Positions 5,085 to 8,330 of a stretch of 8,330 nt of DNA are shown piece after piece (positions within the stretch are counted from its first letter, which is position 1; each line of letters starts with the position of its first letter). A program made the translations under genes and the position numbers. Source of the DNA: CAMDHY01 sp943372725. Its GTDB lineage: Bacteria > Pseudomonadota > Alphaproteobacteria > Rhizobiales > Segnochrobactraceae. The notes beneath the pieces were generated by a model. That model did no database searches, was not told where the DNA came from, and was given only the letters and a program-made list of their open reading frames with translations. The DNA is taken from NCBI GenBank assembly GCA_943372725.1, contig CALRZT010000225.1:1-8330 (forward strand). The letters run 5' to 3'.

Positions 5085-5744
5085 ATGTCCTTCGATTTCT
5101 CGGTGATCACGCAGAACGCCCCACTGCTCTGGCAGGGCTTCCTGATCACCGTCTACTACACGGTCATCACCATCGTCGCCGGCATGATCATCGGCCTCGT
5201 CGTCGGGCTGATCCAGCTGACGCCGTATCGGTTGCTCGCCTGGCTCGGCCGGGTCTACGTGGAATTCTTCCGCAACATCCCGCTACTCGTCATCCTGCTG
5301 TGGACCTACTACGCCCTGCCGATCTTCATGGGGCTGAACATCACCAAGGGCTGGGCGGGGTTCGTCGCGCTCTCCTGCTATGTCGGCGCCTTCTACGCGG
5401 AGATCCTCCGCGCCGGCGTGCAGTCGATCGAGCCCGGCCAGACCGACGCCGCCACCGCCATCGGCATGTCCTACAGCCAGCGCATGCGGCGCATCATCCT
5501 TCCGCAGGCGTTCCGACGGATGGTGCCGCCGCTTGCCGGCCAGTCGATCATCCAGATGAAGAACACCACGCTCTTGTCGATCATTACGGTGCCGGATTTG
5601 CTCTACCAGGCGAGCTACATCTCGAGCTTCACCTACCGGCCGATGGAGATCTACACGGCGATCGGCATCATCTACGTCGTCGTGCTGACGCCGCTGACGC
5701 TGCTCGCCCGCAGGCTCGAGAAGCGCGGAGGGCTGTCGCTGTGA
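5085..5744 (+). CDS. ABC transporter permease, polar amino acid family (HisM/GlnP type)
   Basis: This is a 219-residue inner-membrane permease, normal length for the His/Glu/Gln/Arg/opine group. It has about five hydrophobic segments, near residues 14-45, 53-85, 92-105, 150-172 and 188-207. The FFRNIPLLVILLW segment and the EAA coupling loop (residues about 105-140: AEILRAGVQSIEPGQTDAAT, then AIGMSYSQRM, then IILPQA) are typical. The loop docks the ATPase encoded next. Only one permease gene is present, so the channel is probably a homodimer. The ribosome binding site (ACGGAAG, 5071-5077) is weak, which with the preceding hairpin suggests lower output than the binding protein. The stop overlaps the ATPase start by four bases (GTGA, 5741-5744). 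Confidence 0.93.
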   Translation: MSFDFSVITQNAPLLWQGFLITVYYTVITIVAGMIIGLVVGLIQLTPYRLLAWLGRVYVEFFRNIPLLVILLWTYYALPIFMGLNITKGWAGFVALSCYVGAFYAEILRAGVQSIEPGQTDAATAIGMSYSQRMRRIILPQAFRRMVPPLAGQSIIQMKNTTLLSIITVPDLLYQASYISSFTYRPMEIYTAIGIIYVVVLTPLTLLARRLEKRGGLSL

Positions 5745-6565
5745 AGCGCGAAGGATCCGAGACCGTCCTCGCCCTCGAGGGCATCCACAAGCGCTTCGGC
5801 GACCGCCCGGTGCTGCGCGGCATCGACCTCACGGTGAAGGCGGGCGAAGTCGTGGTCCTGATCGGCGCCTCGGGTTCCGGCAAGACCTCGCTCCTGCGCT
5901 GCATCAACCTCCTCAACATCCCCGACCAGGGTCGCATCACCATCGCCGGCGAGCCGATCTTCGACGTCGAGGAGGGCGGCCGCGACCGGCTGAAGCTCCC
6001 GCCCCGCCAGGTCAACCGCATCCGCGCCAAGACCGGCATGGTGTTCCAGCAGTTCAACCTGTTCCCGCACATGACGGCGCTCGGCAACGTCATCGAGGGG
6101 CCGGTGATCGTGCAGGGCATCGACCGCGCCGCCGCGGAGAAGCGCGGCTGCGAGCTCCTCGACCAGATGGGCCTCGCCGACCACCGCCACAAGCATCCCG
6201 CCCAGCTCTCCGGCGGCCAGCAGCAGCGCGTCGCCATCGCCCGGGCACTCGCCATGAACCCGGCCGTGATGCTGTTCGACGAACCGACCTCGGCCCTCGA
6301 CCCCGAGCTCGTCGGCGAGGTGCTGAAGGCGATGCTGGCCCTCGCCCGCTCCGGCATGACCATGGTCGTCGTCACCCACGAGCTCGGCTTCGCCTTCGAG
6401 ATCGCCGACCGCGTCGTCTTTCTCGACGAGGGCATCGTCGTCGCCGACGGGGCGCCGAAGGACGTGCTCCTGAAGCCCGAGCATCCCCGTCTCAAGGCCT
6501 TCGTCGGCCGCTTCCACGAGACCGCCGACATGCTGCGCCCCTTCCTCGAGGCGGCGCAGCGCTGA
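5741..6565 (+). CDS. ABC transporter ATP-binding protein, polar amino acid family
   Basis: This is a 274-residue ATPase that drives the importer from the cytosolic face. All motifs are intact: Walker A GASGSGKT (42-49), Q-loop FQQFNLF (Q103/Q104), signature LSGGQQQR (156-163), Walker B VMLFDEP (D180, E181) and the switch His H213 in VTHEL. It is slightly longer than the usual 240-260 residues, owing to an insert of about 15 residues around IFDVEEGGRDRLKLPPRQV before the Q-loop and a short C-terminal tail. The start is GTG at 5741, overlapping the permease stop as GTGA, with GGAGGG at 5727-5732. The frame is open much further upstream, but only through the permease gene in another frame. Translational coupling to the permease is expected. 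Confidence 0.95.
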   Translation: MKREGSETVLALEGIHKRFGDRPVLRGIDLTVKAGEVVVLIGASGSGKTSLLRCINLLNIPDQGRITIAGEPIFDVEEGGRDRLKLPPRQVNRIRAKTGMVFQQFNLFPHMTALGNVIEGPVIVQGIDRAAAEKRGCELLDQMGLADHRHKHPAQLSGGQQQRVAIARALAMNPAVMLFDEPTSALDPELVGEVLKAMLALARSGMTMVVVTHELGFAFEIADRVVFLDEGIVVADGAPKDVLLKPEHPRLKAFVGRFHETADMLRPFLEAAQR

Positions 6566-6597
6566 TCCCAGCCGCTCCCAGATCAGGACCTGTCCCC

Positions 6598-8040
6598 ATG
6601 ACCACCCCCCGCAACCTCGTCGGTGGCGCCTGGCGCGCCCCACGCGGCAGCGCCACGTACCGCGCCATCAACCCCTCCGATGTCGCCGACGTCATCGTCG
6701 AGTACCCGCTGTCGTCGGTCGATGACGTCGAGGACGCCGTCTCGGCCGCCCGCGCCGCGCAGCCCGGCTGGGCCGTCACCTCTCCGGTCGCCCGCGGCGA
6801 GATTCTCGTCAAAGCCGGGACGTTGCTGCGCGCCCGCGTCGAGGACCTCGCCCAGGCGATGGCGCGCGAGGTCGGCAAGCCGATCGGCGAGGCCCGCGGC
6901 GAGGCGCTCTATTCGGCGAAGGTGCTGGAGTTCTACGCCGCCGAGGGACCGCGGCTTGCGGGCGACGCCCTGCCCTCCGGCCGGCCCGGCGTCGTCGCCT
7001 GGACGGTGCGCAAGCCCGTCGGTGTCGTCGGCCAGATCACGCCGTGGAACTTCCCCGCCTCGATCTCCGCCTGGAAGTTCGGGCCAGCCCTCGTCACCGG
7101 CAACGCCATCGTCTGGAAGCCCTGCCTGCATTCGCCGCTGACGTCGCAGATGCTCGCCGAGATCCTCGTCGAGGCGGGGGTGCCGGCGGGTGTCTTCAAC
7201 CTCGTGCACGGCGACGGCTTCGACGTCGGTCCGGCGATCGTCGATCATCCGGGCGTCGCCGCGGTCTCCTTCACCGGCTCGCGCGCCGTCGGCGAGCGCG
7301 TCCACCGCGCCGTCTCGAATCGCCTCGGCAAGGTGCAGTGCGAGCTCGGCGGCAAGAACCCGCTGGTCGTGCTCGCCGACGCCGACCTCGAGCTCGCCGC
7401 AACCACGGCGATCGAGGGCGCCTTCCGCAATGCCGGCCAGAAGTGCACGGCGACGAGCCGCGTCATCGTCGAGGCGCCGGTCGCCAAGGCCTTCACCGAG
7501 GCCTTCGTCGCCAAGGCGAAGGCGCTGAAGGTCGGCGACGCGCGCGACCCCGACACCTTCGTCGGCCCGGTGGTCGATGCCCGCCAATACGACAAGGTGC
7601 GCGACTATGTTCGCAAGGGCATCGCGGAGGGTGCGCGGCTCCTCACCGGCGGCCCCGACGGCGTCAACCCGGCCGGCTACTTCGTCGCCCCGACGATCTT
7701 CGACGGCGTCACGCCCGACATGACGATCGCGCGCGAGGAGATCTTCGGCCCGGTGGTCGCCCTCTTCGAGGTGGCCGACTTCGACGCCGCGGTCGCCCTC
7801 GCCAACGACACCGAATACGGCCTCTCCGCCTCGATCTGCACCCGCGACCTCGGCCGCGCCCACGCTTTCGTCGCCCGCGCCGAGACCGGCGTCGCCTCCG
7901 TCAACCTGCCGACCGCCGGCGTCGAGCTGCACGCCCCGTTCGGCGGCTCCAAGGCGTCGGGCACTGGCGTCAAGGAGCAGGGCCGCCCGGTGCTCGAGTT
8001 CTACACCGAGTGGCGCTCCGTCTACATGAAGGTGGCCTGA
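6598..8040 (+). CDS. NAD(P)-dependent aldehyde dehydrogenase, possible alpha-ketoglutarate semialdehyde dehydrogenase
   Basis: This is a 480-residue cytosolic enzyme, full length for the aldehyde dehydrogenase superfamily, which oxidises an aldehyde to its acid. The catalytic set is complete: N151 in TPWNFPAS, E249 in CELGGK and C283 in NAGQKCTATSRVIVE. The FTGSRAVGE cofactor loop and the EEIFGPVVALF segment are also present. NAGQKCTATSRVIV resembles enzymes that oxidise alpha-ketoglutarate semialdehyde, such as Bacillus YcbD, which would fit the last step of hydroxyproline breakdown. The resemblance is remembered, not measured, and a general aldehyde dehydrogenase is possible. AGGA at 6585-6588 lies nine bases before the ATG, and the gap from the ATPase gene is 32 bases. 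A second aldehyde dehydrogenase gene starts four bases after the stop. Confidence 0.93.
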   Translation: MTTPRNLVGGAWRAPRGSATYRAINPSDVADVIVEYPLSSVDDVEDAVSAARAAQPGWAVTSPVARGEILVKAGTLLRARVEDLAQAMAREVGKPIGEARGEALYSAKVLEFYAAEGPRLAGDALPSGRPGVVAWTVRKPVGVVGQITPWNFPASISAWKFGPALVTGNAIVWKPCLHSPLTSQMLAEILVEAGVPAGVFNLVHGDGFDVGPAIVDHPGVAAVSFTGSRAVGERVHRAVSNRLGKVQCELGGKNPLVVLADADLELAATTAIEGAFRNAGQKCTATSRVIVEAPVAKAFTEAFVAKAKALKVGDARDPDTFVGPVVDARQYDKVRDYVRKGIAEGARLLTGGPDGVNPAGYFVAPTIFDGVTPDMTIAREEIFGPVVALFEVADFDAAVALANDTEYGLSASICTRDLGRAHAFVARAETGVASVNLPTAGVELHAPFGGSKASGTGVKEQGRPVLEFYTEWRSVYMKVA

Positions 8041-8044
8041 CGCG

Positions 8045-8330
8045 ATGACCGTTGCCGCAAGCCTCGACTTCGACCCGAACACCGTCGCCGTCCCGCACGG
8101 CCACTTCATCGGCGGCCGCCTCGTCGAGCGTGCCGGCGACGAGATCGCCGTGCTCCGCCCCTCCGACCACCAGCCGATGGGAACGCTCACCGACGGCGGC
8201 GAGGCGGCCGTCGACGAGGCCGTCGCCGCCGCCAAGGCCGGCCTCGCCGCGAGCCGCTGGGCGACCGTGTCGCCGCGCGAGCGCGCCCGCGTGCTGCATC
8301 GCTTCGCCGATGTCGTCGAGGCGAATGCCC
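8045..8330 (+). CDS. Second aldehyde dehydrogenase, N-terminal part (cut by right edge)
   Basis: Ninety-five codons are visible before the window ends; a full enzyme would be about 490-500. The protein begins MTVAASLDFDPNTVAVP, then HFIGGRLVE, a VLRPSDHQPMGTL segment and AVDEAVAAAKAGLAASRWAT, followed by SPRERARVLHRFADVVEANA. This matches the aldehyde dehydrogenase N-terminus: a FIxGxW/R-type strand, an NPxxG-like segment, and the helix ending in PxERARxL. It carries a longer N-terminal lead than the first enzyme and differs clearly in sequence, so it is not a recent duplicate. The catalytic Cys and Glu are outside the window. The start at 8045 has AAGGTGG (8029-8035) inside the end of the previous gene, which suggests translational coupling. 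It may handle another aldehyde of the same pathway. Confidence 0.87.
   Translation, partial: MTVAASLDFDPNTVAVPHGHFIGGRLVERAGDEIAVLRPSDHQPMGTLTDGGEAAVDEAVAAAKAGLAASRWATVSPRERARVLHRFADVVEANA

Noticed and set aside
6583..8235. Long open frame of 550 codons on the minus strand
   Set aside because: It is antisense to the two aldehyde dehydrogenase genes, whose catalytic motifs are clear. Its composition is low-complexity Gly/Asp/Arg/Ala without a recognisable family.
1..8330. CRISPR arrays, tRNA or rRNA genes, insertion sequences, phage or toxin genes
   Set aside because: No regularly spaced repeats, tRNA-like folds, transposase motifs or terminal repeats were seen on either strand.

Overview
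The window is very GC-rich, and its genes look like those of a free-living alphaproteobacterium, probably of the Hyphomicrobiales (Rhizobiales). The evidence is the DnaE1 N-terminus (a rhizobial-type sequence), a GAAC-N7-GAAC-like LexA site (the alphaproteobacterial SOS box form), and a polar amino acid ABC transporter/epimerase/aldehyde dehydrogenase operon of a kind common in that group. The placement rests on sequence style and remembered family features, not on a search.

Left arm (minus strand, 1 to about 880). Bases 590 to 1 hold the 5' third or less of dnaE, the replicative DNA polymerase III alpha subunit, which runs off the left edge. Just upstream on the same strand is a 32-residue single-pass membrane peptide (815 to 717) with a strong Shine-Dalgarno. 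In front of it is a recognisable promoter (TTGACT, 17 bp, TAAAAA) whose -10/start region is overlapped by a one-mismatch alphaproteobacterial LexA box. A strong hairpin, stable only in the minus-strand RNA, lies between the peptide gene and dnaE. The layout suggests a small SOS-induced membrane protein, similar in size and type to the Caulobacter cell-division inhibitor SidA, sharing a transcript with dnaE. This is the most interesting part of the window.

Middle (plus strand, 1123 to 2124). After a 307-base gene-free divergent region comes a multi-pass membrane protein of the LPG_synthase_TM/YbhN (UPF0104) family. It resembles the flippase half of MprF without the synthase half. Two strong inverted repeats follow it.

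Right arm (plus strand, 2320 to the right edge). This is a compact catabolic operon: an FCD-type GntR regulator behind a palindromic operator, a two-cysteine proline racemase/hydroxyproline epimerase family enzyme, a periplasmic binding protein, one permease, an ABC ATPase, and two tandem aldehyde dehydrogenases (the second cut by the window edge). The gene set says that a cyclic imino acid or related compound is imported, epimerised or racemised, and finally oxidised as an aldehyde. Hydroxyproline is the obvious candidate, with alpha-ketoglutarate semialdehyde as the aldehyde, but the oxidase and deaminase of that route are not in the window. The binding protein lacks the usual ligand-binding Asp, and the regulator lacks all three metal-binding His of its family, so the true ligand may be unusual. 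The binding protein gene is bracketed by two stem-loops that could give it a separate mRNA dosage.
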